Positions 1 to 12,225 are shown, counted from the first letter of the stretch. The stretch is DNA of 64,000 nt from Homarus americanus (GCF_018991925.1 NW_024727654.1:549501-613500), one strand, 5' to 3'. Notes: generated by a model from the letters alone, not told the origin. Translations and numbers: made by a program.

Positions 1-558
1 TTGGTTCCTTTGGTATGACAATTGTTTTTGTATGTTTTTTTTTGTGTCTTACTCAAACCTGACCTCTATTCATATGCAAATTAGCAGTTTGTTAAAAATG
101 AAATATTAATTTTTTGCAAAAACCGATAATTTGCACATGAAATGAAGGTCAGATTTGAGTAAAACATACCAAAACCACCAAATAAACCTATTTTCGCTCC
201 AAAACCTGAGTACAGCCAATGGACGAATATTTACTATAGGTTCTAGTAAATGTCGCTTCTTAAAATACTTCCAATAATGATAAGAACATGTGGAAATAAT
301 AAAAGAAATCAAAGAACTTCTGGTGGTAGCGGTGTTCTCACACGTACTGAATAAATAAGTTTTCTTTTATATAAATTTTCCCTAAGATGGTTGGATGACC
401 TGGGCAACTGGACTTAAATATTACCAAATAGTGTACTGTACTGATGAAATATCTAAAATATTCCCAAAAACTACTTGGTGCAATCTCTACTGCATACAGT
501 ACATGCATAACAAGCCAATGAACAACTCGGTGTTAAATCAACTGTAGCCATATTTAAC
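1..558. other. AT-rich intergenic DNA
   Basis: No gene, RNA or family repeat is recognised here. The stretch is AT-rich and the short open frames in it lack family motifs or plausible splice context. Confidence 0.4.
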
Positions 559-1033
559 GGGTCCGACTAATTACCCAAATGTAGCCAAATATAGCCGGAA
601 TGAAGTCAAATAATGGTCCTAGATGAATAAATCGGTCTGCCAATCACTTCTCGACTAGTATTTGGTGTCACAAAGTCACAAAAAATTGGTAAACTTAATT
701 TAATCTGAGTTAATAGATCGAGTGCATGTAACTAACCTAACCTAACCTAACCTAACCTAACCACGACTAGTATTTGGTGTCACGAAGTCACAAAAAATTG
801 GTAAACTTAATTTAATCTGAGTTAATAGATCAAGTGCATGTACCTAACCTAATCTAATCTAACCTAACCTAACCCAACACAACTCAGATTAAATTAAGTT
901 TTCCAATTTTTTGTGACTTTCTGACACCAAATACTAGTCGAGAAGTGATTGTCAGACCGATTTATTCATGTAGGACCATTATTTGACTTCATTCCGGCTA
1001 CATTTGGCTACATTTGGGTAATTAGTCGGACCG
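559..1033. mobile_element. Fold-back (long inverted repeat) element with 9-bp target duplication
   Basis: Two arms of roughly 170 bp are near-perfect reverse complements: one from 559, the other ending at 1033. The arms carry the landmark GACTAGTATTTGGTGTCA and its complement. The centre repeats part of the left arm in direct orientation (about 765-840) and carries two (CCTAA)n runs. The 9-mer ATATTTAAC lies directly outside both ends (550-558 and 1034-1042), as expected for a target-site duplication. Nine-base duplications fit fold-back or Mutator-like elements. No transposase is present, so this is a non-autonomous copy. Confidence 0.8.
731..877. repeat. Two short (CCTAA)n telomere-type runs
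   Basis: Runs of CCTAA at 731-762 and a degenerate one at 841-877 are the complement of TTAGG, the usual arthropod telomere unit. Here they lie between the arms of the fold-back element. They are far too short to be a telomere and are best read as interstitial simple repeats. Confidence 0.7.
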
Positions 1034-2306
1034 ATATTTAACAAATGACACTTCTTGTAGTCAAGCAAAATTTTCCTGAAGTTTGTCCTCTGTGATACAG
1101 TATTTCACTCCTACAATATACTACAGTTAGGACACTTGAGTAAATCAACGGTACATGTAGCTTTTATATTCTATATATAAAAGTTCCTGTAACTGACAAG
1201 AACATAAGTAACACTGTCCAGAATAAGACTTAACCTGTTGGTGTGTGTACTTCAGGATATTTAATTCAGTCCCATTTGAGTAAAAAAAAAAGATTTATAA
1301 AACGAAAAACATCAATATCCCAATAAAGGAGTAAAATTGGGTAAGAAAGGTCAATCTTAAAGTAACAATAGTGGCCTCCCAACAAGCTATGACACCACTA
1401 TTGTAACTCTCTGCGACACATAAGTGAACCAACGTGTGTCTAGAGTTGCAGACAAGACTATGAGTTATTACCTGCAGTTTAGTAAGCTTAAGAGTGTGGA
1501 GGCGGTAAAACCATCGTCTACTGTCAGTTGGTAAACACTTCAGCAACAACACATGTTTATAACTCTCACGATCTACGACTTAAACCGTTTAAGGTGACGA
1601 CCACTGCCACTATTAACGCTCCTTGATCCTTCAACACTGCCACCATTAACTCTACTTGATCCTCCAACACTGCCACTTTGATGCTCTTTTGTTTTATTGT
1701 TTACACGTCTTGACCCGCGTATACTACAGGCGGTCCAATCAGAGGCCGCCGTGTACTGTGAGCCACTGCCACCACACGGATTTTGATGATGAATATACCT
1801 AACTACCTGTCTTAACGCGCCATTTATCTATAAAATATAATCCAAAAGCTTTATATATATATAATTAGATCAACTGTTAACTAAAATATATGTTTATGTA
1901 TCATTTTCAAAAGTGAAATCAGTATAATACGTAATTCTTTACTTTGCCAGGATTTAACCGGCATAAATAAATAAGTTAATTAATTTCGAAATAAAGACGA
2001 CTATGGATTGTTTCAGATCTAGAGAACTCCATCTTGTACACATAATCTTGTTTATTGCTCCTAAAGACGTAAGTCAGAATTCTAGTTTCTAAAATTAGGG
2101 TTGCCGTATTTTCCATCTCACTGTCGACAGGAACAGACATGGGGACGGTGTTTGTCCTAAGAAACGATTTGGCTTATATCCTTAAATCAGACAATATACT
2201 GTAGAGTCTTTATGGCTGGACTGGAGATATTGTTATCTCAAAGTAAACCCATCCTAGAAGGCACGCAAGTCCTTACTGCCCAAGGACTAAAAACAGTCTC
2301 TTATCC
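1034..2306. other. Intergenic DNA with a short direct repeat
   Basis: No coding exon can be supported. Around 1599-1679 a unit of about 35 bp with CACTGCCA and TTGATCCT is repeated two to three times. A GC-richer patch with a CCAAT box lies near 1730-1790 and could be a promoter of an unseen gene, but nothing else supports that. Confidence 0.35.
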
Positions 2307-3430
2307 TTGCTACTGCCCACCCAAGTGACCCAATGGAAGTCAAATTGTGGAACACTTTTCCAGAATAAACTACAAAATATTGATGGATGTCATGGAACAA
2401 ATTGCACGGAGGTAAAGATGGCCTCGGGGAAGTCCAAACTACATAACCGCAAGCAGTGTGTGGTGATTAACGGCACGAAATCATCCTACGTGCCTGTCAC
2501 AAGCGGGGTACCACAGGGTAGTGTATTGGGCCCGCTGTTGTTTGTTTCTTTCATAAATGACATGCCTGACGTTGTACACTTTTTCATATAAATGTTTGCC
2601 GATGACGCCAAGTTATTTCGGGAAATCAAGAATCAAGTGGACTAAGAAGAGCTGCAGAAGGACCTCTGTGGGCTCCAAGAATGGTCGAAGAAATGGCTGC
2701 TGAGATTCAATGTCACGAGGTATAAGAGGATGCACCTGGAGCGTACCAACGGTAAGGAGGCGTACCATATGTCCCAACGGGATGAAAAAACTGCACTATT
2801 TGAGACTGAATGTGAAAAGGGCCTAGGTGTGTATGTTGACAATGAGCTGAAGTTCTCGGGCCATTGCGAGAAGAAGGTAAAGCAAGCAAATACATTATTG
2901 GGTCTTATAAGAAGGTCGATTAGATATCTAGACGGTCCACCCCTCGTAACGATCTTCAGGAGTGAAGTGCTTCCCAATCTGGAGTACTGTCACCCCGTCT
3001 GGTCCCCGCGATATGCTAGGGACTGTCAATTGGTTGAAAATGTTCAAAGGGGGGCCACCAGACTGGTGCCTACCCTTCGGTGTCTCAGCTACCCTGAGAG
3101 ATTGGAGCAAGGGGTGACCTAATAGAGGTGTATAAGCATCTCAAGGGGCACTACTCAGTCGAGTGTCCTTACTTGGAGCTGGCGGACGCTCGCCCCACAA
3201 GGGGTCACAGGTCAAGATTGAAGAAGCCGCAAGTCCAGAAAACTGTGAGGGCAAACTTTTTCGGAGTGAGGTGAACTCTTGGAACAATCTACCAGAAAGT
3301 GTTGTGACGGCACCGAGTGTGAGCTCTCTCAAGACAAGACTTGACCAACACTGGAGCAGGTTCAGGTACTGTACATTCAGGAGCCGGTACATGCCCAGTA
3401 CTTGCCAACAGTGCGTAACAGAGACGTGAC
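2307..3430 (+). pseudogene. Dead non-LTR retrotransposon (LINE) reverse-transcriptase fragment
   Basis: The translation gives a hallmark reverse-transcriptase block, [14 protein letters not shown], then FADD, the polymerase aspartate motif. After that come the C-terminal texts typical of CR1/Jockey-like LINEs: KKVKQANTLLGLIRR, LEYCHPVWSPR, and finally NSWNNLPESVVTAPSVSSLK with KTRLDQHW. Stop codons interrupt the frame at 2589-2591 and 2643-2645, and the reading frame shifts near 3120. The 5' half (endonuclease and fingers) is missing. This is an inactive, 5'-truncated copy. A second, more decayed copy of the same family lies at 42020-42640 on the other strand. Confidence 0.88.
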
Positions 3431-3603
3431 CGATCGCCCAAGCGGCTAACGAGCCGATCAGTGGCGAAGAGGATAAAAGTAAAGTATAATATAAATTCAT
3501 TTAATTCATATGATTAAAGGTGTTACCGTGGTATTAAAGAGACCAACAGAGTATCACTATAATTAAATGGCTAATAATAATAATAATGACAGTAATAATG
3601 ATA

Positions 3604-3616
3604 ATATTATTTATTA

Positions 3617-3673
<57 letters not shown>
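3604..3673. repeat. (ATT)n microsatellite
   Basis: An almost pure ATT trinucleotide run leads directly into the 26-bp minisatellite that follows. Confidence 0.9.
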
Positions 3674-3675
<2 letters not shown>

Positions 3676-3920
3676 AGTGTGGTAGATCATGGCAGCCATA
3701 CAGTGTGATAAAATATAGCAGCCATACAGTGTGATAAAATATAGCAGCCATACAGTGTGGTAGATTATAGCAGCCATACAGTGTGGTAGATCATGGCAGC
3801 CATACAGTGTGGTAGATTATAGCAGCCATACAGTGTGGTAGATACATAGCAGCCATACAGTGTGGTAGATTATAGCAGCCATACAGTGTGGTAGATCATG
3901 GCAGCCATACAGTGTGGCAG
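3674..3920. repeat. 26-bp minisatellite
   Basis: About nine tandem copies of a unit containing CAGCCATACAGTGTGG followed by a variable TAGATCAT or ATAAAATA segment. Two unit types alternate irregularly, which suggests local duplication after divergence. It lies 600 bp upstream of the USP30 start codon. Confidence 0.88.
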
Positions 3921-4521
3921 CCTACCCAATGTAAACAAATTTTGATTATATACAAATTAGAGTTCTTACACCAATGCTTTCATAAATATCATACATAAAT
4001 TACGGGCTAATAATTACACTAGTCCACCAACAAATAAACATTATGAGAATGAAGCTGTGTACAGGTATCATTTGTATCATGAAATATATTTTTATTAGTA
4101 AATAACATCTTTAAAACCCCTCAACACTACAGGTTTGTTCACTCAGTAATACTTAGGTAATATTATATCCAGTAGAATTGACCTTATTAGTTTATTTAAT
4201 TGCGAATAATAACTATCAATAATTTTATACATGATGAAACTAATAAAATAATTATTTATTTAATAGTTTCTGAAAGTGAAATAACCAATATAAAGAAAAT
4301 AAAAGATAATATACTCGTTATGTAACCCATTTTTAACCAAGTCACTAACCAAAATAGCAGCCGTAGACCGAGGCTGATGAGAGAGACATTACCTTGGTGA
4401 CAATTACTACCCACAAGAAACTCCAATGGATATATAAAAATGGAGTTTACACGACGGATATTACAGACATGAAGAATTACGTCCGATACTAGAGGAGTTA
4501 AATAAGGGAGGTAGAGACAAG
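3921..4521 (+). promoter_or_regulatory. USP30 upstream region with candidate TATA box
   Basis: TATATAAAAA at 4431-4440 lies about 80 bp before the USP30 ATG, a spacing that would leave a short 5' UTR. The rest is AT-rich and shows no other recognisable element. The TATA call is sequence similarity only. Confidence 0.3.
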
Positions 4522-7500
4522 ATGGTTCAGGTGGGGTTCATCACACTATCCCTGGGCACCTCTGCAGCTCTGTTTGGGGCGGTTATTATTGGGGTATATG
4601 TGGTATTTGGTGGACCTACTGACATACACAAGAGAAGGAGAAAGAAAGGTGAGAGATATATATTTTATTTAGTACTTTTGGAATTAAGTTTTGGTTAAAG
4701 TTCCTCCTTTTTTTTGTTTTTTCATTGGGTTAGGTTAGGTTTACACACCGGAGGGTTAGGTCAGGTCCTTCTGGTTTCTCTGGTTAGGTTAGACATGTTT
4801 ACTGATATTTGTGGTGTTAGATTTGTTAAGTTTGGTTTTGTCAGCTCTATAAAGATTTATTTTGTGTCTCCCTATATGTAGTATACTAATCAATGTACTG
4901 TACTGCAGGGTCTGTGCATGGTTACTATGGAATATTTGCCATTTTTTAAGTGTTAAAATATAATGAAATCAGTATTTTAGTTTAGGTTAGGTAGTTTAGT
5001 TGGTAGTACATTTTATTTAAGGTAAAATATCAACAGTCCCCCCTCGGAAACTCCTGGTCACTGCTAACATTCCTGAATTACAGTATATACTGCTGCATTT
5101 TGTAAGTTGTGATTATAAAAATTAACTAAACTCGCCTGAAATAAAACCTAACCAAAAATTTATTTATTTTTTATTTAGATCCATTGTACCTACACGCTAT
5201 CATTGTGATGAAAACAATATGGTGCTGGTTATGTGGCATCCCTTACCGGAAACTATAAATAATCATAAATTTTTTATTACTCAACACATATTGCTTGTGC
5301 ACTTTTCATTGATTTCATGAAGAAACAAAACCTTTTATGTTTTCTGGTGAAATATCCTACAGTAGTTAAGGTGGGTAACTAATCTGAACTAATATTATTG
5401 TTTACATCTATTGTATGCCTAAACCAGCAACTTAAGGACATTTTACCATTCAAGATACAGTATGGTTTTACTGTACATCTCATGAGGACAAAAAAGTTTT
5501 TTGTAATACTAATTATTAATTTTTTTTTCTCCATCGAGAATGTTAATTTTTCTTTATTTACATCCAGTGGCTTTGGGATGTTTTGTTGAGTTACTTTCAT
5601 AGACTGGAATTTTTTGCTATCTCATTTTGGTTTCAGATTATATACCTGGTTTGGCGAATATTGGGAATTCGTGCTTTCTGAATGCCTTGGTGCAGTCACT
5701 GGCATCTTGTCCTCTGTTCATCACATGGCTCAGCTCTAAGTTTTCGGACTCGGCGCCACCACTAGTGTCTGCCCTCCACAACTTACTTAAAGGTAGGTGT
5801 ACCACTTGTATATTATTATGGCATTTACCAAAGTGTGAGCTTGATAAACCAATGACCCATGTTACAGTATTTGTCTAACCAGTTTTAACCATTACGAGGT
5901 TAAATTAGTGTAAGTTCAATTTATTCATTATCTCCCTAATGATTGAGGAAATAAAGACGGAGTGATTGAATGTATACTCTGATGTATCTCCAAATGAAAA
6001 TACATTAACTTCAATGCCTTTATTTGAACACACACTCGTATACAGTATACTACTGTTTAAGTGCAAAAAGTCCTGCACATGATACTGTAAAGTATTTTCA
6101 ATTGATACAATAGAAACATTAAATATCCAAAAACATGATACAGTAATAATATTAAAAGAATTAAAGTGGAAAGTTAAAGGTATACAAGACTTACCTTCCT
6201 CTTAAGTTATTCGGTATTCTACTCTTGCAGTGTTTATCATGTCAGTTCTTTTACCTCTTGTATGCCTTTAACTTTCCACTTTAATTCTTTTAATATTAAT
6301 AGTATGTCTTTGGATATTTAATCTTTCTATTGTATCATTTGAAAATACTTTACAGTATCATGTGCAGGACTTTTTGCACTTAATGCTTGTGTAATAAAAG
6401 TCAGTCATAATATTATTTAGTTAGATACTGTACTCTGTTGTAGTTTGTCTCCCTCAAACTTTTCACAAAGGAGAAACAAAGGATTTTGGAATAAGGTACA
6501 TTACTCCTTTTAGTATTTTTCAAGAATATCACAAGTCTTCCATGACATTCTTACAGTACTTAATAATGAAAGTGACCTTCATGGTGATGCCTGTGCTGGG
6601 GAAGTGCTGAGTGCCCTGAGAGGACATGGCTGGGTCATCTCATCAGAAGAACAAGACACCCATGAACTTTTCCATGTACTCACTGCCACTATTGATGATG
6701 AGCTTGTGAGTGCTTCCATTGTACCCTCACTTCTGGATGTCTCGTGGGTGGATATCAACTGTATGGATTCACTACAAGATGGGGTGATTGTAAAAGCTAA
6801 TTCCTGGGGACAGAGTGATGAAGATAGTGGCAGGAGACATGAATATGTAAAAGAAAAGAAAATACAAAAAAGAAATACGAGTGCAAATATAGATATTAGA
6901 AGTAACAATGTTTTATCAAATGTACTAAATGGAATATTGACTGAAGATAAACATGAACAACCATTTGGGGTTTTTGCTAATGGAACTGAGACTCAGTCAG
7001 ATTACAATGATGGTAGAATTGTCAATGGTTCATCTTTTGATGTTGCAAACAAACAGAGCTGTGATAATAAAGGTTGTGAGGGTAGTGATAAGGTAAAGGA
7101 GTCAAGTCATAGTACAAGTGAGAATCACATAGCCAGTAACAGTGCTGACACATTTAACATGGATAGTCCTTGTGATACCACCCCGGAATGTAATCATATT
7201 GATATCAAAGTTTATAAAGGAAATAAAACTGATGGACAAGTGGCTGAAAGTGTAAACGAAGATAATGAAAATTACAAAGGCTTTGCATGGAGAAACAAGG
7301 CTGACAGAGAGTTGTGTGTGGACTCTCTTGTAACACAAGCTCGGGACAGTGAAAACACCTACTGGAAAATTCATGGTGATCATCATGACAGTCCTTTCAG
7401 GGGATATTTGGCCAGCCAGTTGCAGTGTACCTTGTGCGGACAAAAGGTAGGTGTTGTGATTATTACCACTTCCTAGCTCCCACTTTTGCATATACAATTT

Positions 7501-10500
7501 CACATCCCAAGCTTCTACTATCACGTTCGAAGGTGCCAATTACAGTACAGGTACCAGTTTAACCAACTTCATCCCGTGACTTTTATCTATTTCTTTGTGT
7601 ATTATGGGAGATATTACTGGTACAGTACAGTATTGTACTGTATAGTATTGGCTATTGTATGGCACTACTGCAAAAGATTGCTCATCCTACACCCTCCATG
7701 AAGAATTTTAATACACTGTACATGTAATAAGAAAGTTGAATTTGTTTTTTACTGAAGACTGTTACACATTGATTTGGTCATTGTGCGAGTTAGGCTTTTG
7801 TTCTGGAGAACTGAAGAGTCTTATAGCATTTAAGATAGCAAAATGACTAAAGCTGGGAAATTATTGTGAATAGGAGTATTTAGTCAACACTTTTTTAAGC
7901 AGATAATCTGAACCTCATACTAGAACCCTTAGATAATTATGATTAGGTTAGATTTTCTTTCAAGAGTTGTTATTATAATGTTATTACTGCACTTCAACAA
8001 CTAAGGTCTTCCAGCAATATTGGGTCTGGTTAGTACTTGGATGGGTGACTGCTTGGGCCTAAGAACACCAGATGCTGCTGGAATTAAGACACTACTGGAA
8101 AGAAGTCTCTCATGGCTTTGTCAGCTGTCCGTGGTCAAATTGACTGAACAACAATCACTTTTATTTATGCAAACTTTTTCTGAGTATGAGAGAATGAGCA
8201 GATATATAAGAAAATATTCTCTATGTGATTAATCTTTCAGAACCCTGCTCAGTGGACAAGCTTTGAGTCATTGTCTTTGTCTCTTCCATCACTGCCATGG
8301 GGAGAGGTCACACTGCAGGAACTCCTGGACTCGTACATTACACAAGAAAAAGTAACTGATGTGACCTGTGACAACTGTACAAAGATATCTGGATCCAATA
8401 TTAAGACCACATTTATCAAGCAACTGACCATTGGGAAAGTAAGCTTTGAATATCTTAATTGTTGACTTTTGCTTCTAAGAGCCATGTCTACAATGGGGAG
8501 ATTTAACAATGGATTAGGCTCAGTTGCAAATGATAAGAGATGACCTGGGTTTTCAACTGGTAAACTTTTGGGTAAATACAGTACAGTAGTCATATGGTCC
8601 AGTCATTTGGTCACAAACTCAATTTAACAAAAGAGTAAATTTAAGGAAAGACACAAAGTCATTGACTTTTCTTTCAACCTCATTAAATTAAAGGGTCATC
8701 TTTTCTTTAATGAATGATTCATATGGTGGGAAATGACGTCAGTTGATGAACTAATGAGTCACTAATTACTCAAGCCACTTAGGACATAAACATATAGGAG
8801 TTAGTGCTGCATGTATGGCAAAATATCTGCAGGGAATCAATTGAGATATGCCTTTGTAAAATTTTCACCTCCTGTTGTTTCTTTTCTTTGAACCATATAC
8901 AGTACTGTAATTGGTAAATGAATTTGAGTTACTAAATGTGTTGCCTTTTTCTGAAGAAATACATTTTAAGAGTTACGTAGTTTAAAATTATTGATAATTT
9001 CAGCTTCCAGATTGTCTGTGTTTTCACATCAAGCGCACTGTGTGGCTGGAGAATGGGTCAGCAATCAAGCGCCGAGACCACTTGATCTTCCCAGAGTTCC
9101 TTATAATGGACCCCTTCACCTACACCACTTCCATTACCACCCAGGTATAGCATTTGACTTTCTGGGAGTTGTCTTCTTATTTATCAGATGTATTTTGGCA
9201 TCTAACTCAAGTACTGTATTAACTTCGTTTCATAATGTTGGTATCATATGCTAAATATTTCATGGGATTCATGTAGTAAGATATAATAAAGTTAATGCGA
9301 CATGTACTACTGTATATAATCCTTCTGGGAATTTCGAAGGTGAGTTTGAGAAGTTGTAGATATTATTTTTCTGGAATAACATTACTGTATATACAATTTC
9401 CAATAGGGACAACAAAATCGCAGAGTTGTGGAACAAGATGGTAACAGTGTACCCAACAGTACTTACTCATCGGGAAACAGTTGCCAGTACCCGATCTCCT
9501 CCATCATAAGTGAGAATGCTACATCCTCCCACGTTGAAGCCAGGTGACCTAAGTGTACTCTTTTCCAATACCCTCTGTACAGTATTATTTTTTGGCCAAG
9601 GTCTGTTGATGAAGTAGTACATTAGCTGGCCATTTCTAGGCATGGTAACACTACTATTTAACTACAGTTAAGCCAGGGAGGTTTTTGGTAATTATACAGT
9701 GGTGTAACCCACAGATCTTCCGTGCATCTCCTTAGCCATAAAACAGAATTTCATTACTTAGCTTTTCATTCATGAAATTAGTACAAGTATTTCTCGAGAT
9801 TAGTTTCCCCAAAAAACATTCGTTAGGTAAATTTTTGTGTCACAAATAGATAAACATATGGGAGGAAAGTGACAGAAAATACCTCAATATCATACCCCCA
9901 AAACACAAAATCGGTTCACAAACAAGAACAAAACCTGCCTAACTAACCAAACACATGAAAAAATCAAATAAAATACTGTTTAACTTTGGTACATTACCTT
10001 ATGGGAGGGCAGTCTGAGCTCACCACCACAAGGGGGTGAGCAGGGGTGGGCTGAGTAAGGGCTTCATTCAGCGAGATGAGGAGGATTGTCCTCCTCATCA
10101 CTGCTGTCTGCCAAGGAAACCACAGTCGCACCAGAGATGGAAGGAATGGCAAAAAATCTGCTGGTAGGAGGAGTGGGACTGGAAGCTGAAGCTGCAGGAA
10201 GCAGTTTGAAGGTGGTGATGCATCTGAAGAAGGAGCATATGGTGGGTTGTCTTGCCTTTCTCTTCAGCTGTTGTTAATATTTCCAGTTGCTTGGTTGATA
10301 TATTCAGCATGCTCGTAAATTGTAGCCACAGTACAAGCAGCTAGACCAAGATCTTTCCCAATCTTGGTCGGGCCATCACCGTGTTCATGACGGTTAATTA
10401 CTTCCAGCTTTGTCTCAAGAGTCACAGCTTTTAGTGGTTTCTTCAGTGTAGCACTGGCAGCTGAAGATTCAGCAGAACAACTTGGATGCCATAATGAAAG

Positions 10501-11970
10501 GATGGCACAATTACACACACACATAAAAGAGAGATCATTTTACACACACAATGAATGGCAGGAGGGAGGGGGGAATGATTAGTGAGCAAGATTATATCTG
10601 CGCATCATCTCCCCAAGATGGGCGCTTTTGTTTCTTGAAATAGCGATGTCAATTCAGGAAATTTGTATAAGCGTATTTTCGCGTCTTGAACGTTTGTATA
10701 TCTAGGGATACCTGTACTGTATGTAGTCTTTAGAATTTTTGTATTAGCTTCTATCAGTTCTGAAGTTTTGTGATCATATGGACTCTCATTTTTAGTAGTA
10801 AAGTAGTAACAACAAAAGCTTATCTAGGTAGTTTCAATAATGTATAGTAAAATGATCAAACCTCCAGTCAAAGAAACGAGTACAAGCATCAGAGAGAAAG
10901 TACAAACACTCCTATGCCCCCTTGCAGAACATATACAGTAGTCATAAATGTGGACTGACAAAAAAAAAGGAAACATGCATGTACACACGCAACTACAGTA
11001 AATGTATTTCTTTTCCAGCCCCTTCGTCCATGTGAGGCGGGTTCGCTACGAGCAGCTGTACCGCCTGAAAGCTGTTATTGTTCATGTGGGAGATGTCTTT
11101 TGTGGACACTTTGTAACTTATCGTCGTGGACCAATTGGTTCACGTACAAGGAACAGGCAAGTCATATACAGGGGGTTCCCGGGTTACGAACAGGTTCCGT
11201 TCTTGAGGACGTTCGTAAGTCGGATTTGTACGTAGGTCGGAACACATGCTGTATGCATACCATACTTACAAAACAATGTTTAAAATCCCACTATATCATA
11301 GCCGAAGTCCTTATGTACATCTAAAATCAATTTAAGACAAAAGATGTAGAATGACAAAATAAGGTACCGGTAAATGAAAGTAAAAACAAAATGTCATTGG
11401 TTAAATAAAAATCTGTAAATTTCAAGTTAACCCCGTTTGTATCAGTGTTCGTTCGAAAGTTGGGGACCTCCTGTTTTACGTTTTCACCGTTGTGGTGAGA
11501 ATCATTAATGACCTATATTATAGGGGATGTGGATTACCTTGCTAAGGTTACATAGGTAAAATTAATATGATAGTACCTGAGGTTTAGCTTTGGATACATC
11601 ATTTTTAAAAAGCTAAAGTTTGATGAAGCAAATGGCCTATGGGTGTGTTGCATTGTTGAAATATTTTAAAGTGTGTTTATGAGAACATCCGTGTATTTAT
11701 TTGGGGGATAAGGTAGTGTTGTTGTCTATCTGCCTCACAAATTCCTGTACATGTGTTTGTGTAGAGTTTTGGGTAATAGAGAACTACTGTACTGTTCAGT
11801 GATTTTTTTTATATTAAATTTTCACTTTTTGGACAATGATTTTTTAATCTTAATGCACGATTTATTTTTTCAGATGGTTTTACACCTCTGATTTGTTAGC
11901 GAGAGAGGCCAGCCTGGATGAGGTACGGAAAGCCAACGCTTACATGATCCTGTATGAAAAGGTGACTTAA
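4522..11970 (+). CDS. USP30: USP30-like mitochondrial ubiquitin carboxyl-terminal hydrolase (8 exons, 627 aa)
   Basis: USP30 removes ubiquitin from mitochondrial outer-membrane proteins and opposes PINK1/Parkin mitophagy (family knowledge). Exons: 4522-4648, 5637-5792, 6557-7446, 8241-8438, 9004-9144, 9407-9543, 11019-11156, 11874-11970; every junction is phase-consistent. Residues about 5-30 form a hydrophobic anchor followed by a basic KRRRKK, as in the outer-membrane signal anchor of USP30. The Cys box GLANIGNSCFLNALVQ puts the nucleophile at Cys55. EEQDTHELFH follows. CxxC pairs at 385/388 and 434/437 (VTCDNCTK) form the zinc ribbon. GHFVTYRR gives His580 and TSD gives Ser601, matching the unusual Cys-His-Ser triad of USP30. 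The large exon 3 adds an Asn/Asp/Ser-rich linker, making the protein about 110 aa longer than human USP30 (517 aa). Intron 7 uses a GC donor. The protein ends EKVT, slightly shorter at the C terminus than vertebrate forms. A further exon is possible but not needed. Confidence 0.93.
6057..6383. mobile_element. Long-palindrome MITE flanked by TTAA (USP30 intron 2)
   Basis: Arms of about 130 bp, starting GTGCAAAAAGTCCTGCACAT and ending with its complement, fold back on each other around a short centre near 6195-6255. TTAA lies directly outside each arm (6057-6060 and 6380-6383), as for elements that target TTAA such as piggyBac-type transposons. No coding sequence is present, so it is a non-autonomous element. 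Confidence 0.75.
8022..8081 (+). pseudogene. 5S rRNA-derived fragment (USP30 intron 3)
   Basis: GGTTAGTACTTGGATGGGTG at 8028-8047, followed by GACTGCTTGGG and AACACCAGATGCTG, matches the 3' half of animal 5S rRNA, including the internal promoter C-box region. The 5' half is absent, so this is a fragment or a relic of a 5S-derived SINE, not a working 5S gene. Confidence 0.72.
9800..10714 (-). mobile_element. Tigger/pogo-like DNA transposon remnant (USP30 intron 6)
   Basis: On the minus strand, 10480-10264 encodes a CENP-B-type helix-turn-helix: KAVTLETKLEVINRHE, then IGKDLGLAACTVATIYEHAE. This is the N-terminal DNA-binding domain of pogo/Tigger transposases. The frame then ends and the DDE catalytic domain is missing. 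The right end, ending CCTG at 10714 followed by TA, looks like a terminal repeat with TA target. The left limit is uncertain and no matching left terminal repeat was found. Confidence 0.7.
11157..11163 (+). promoter_or_regulatory. GC-type 5' splice site of USP30 intron 7
   Basis: Exon 7 ends AACAG and the intron begins GCAAGT. Only this junction keeps the reading frame from TYRRGPIGSRTRNR into WFYTSDLLARE. GC-AG introns are a known minor class and usually have a strong flanking consensus, as here. Confidence 0.8.
11169..11473. mobile_element. 305-bp MITE, family M1 copy A (USP30 intron 7)
   Basis: It begins CAGGGGGTTCCCGGG after a TA and ends in GGGGACCTCCTG, giving imperfect terminal inverted repeats. 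In reverse complement its interior aligns with the two outer pieces of the element at 27662-28802. Shared landmarks include GGGGTTAACTTGAAATTTAC, TTTTGTCATTCTA and CTTAAATTGATTTTAG in corresponding order. Non-coding. Confidence 0.78.
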
Positions 11971-12225
11971 TGTTGTTAATCTTAACTTATATCAAATACT
12001 CCAGTCTGTTAGCTGTACATACTGAACAATTTGTGGGTTGGCTAAGAAGGCTTGTTTTACTGTATGACATACCAGTATGATTATTTTAATCCACCACCTT
12101 TCACTCTCTGGTCTTGTTGTTACAGCTTGTACTTTGGTCATAAAATTTGTTTCAACTATCCCGAGAGAAGGTTTACTAGATATGTAATTGTACAAAATCA
12201 GTTTGTATACTTATTGTTTATAATG

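Noticed and set aside
1295..1552. Minus-strand frame near a CCAAT-containing, GC-richer patch, considered as a first exon of a divergent gene
   Set aside because: It lacks an ATG in the open frame and has no recognisable motif.
11961..11970. Further USP30 exon beyond AAG|GTGACT
   Set aside because: The in-frame TAA follows within two codons and the donor is weak; a canonical poly(A) signal lies 256 bp on, so termination here is the simpler reading.
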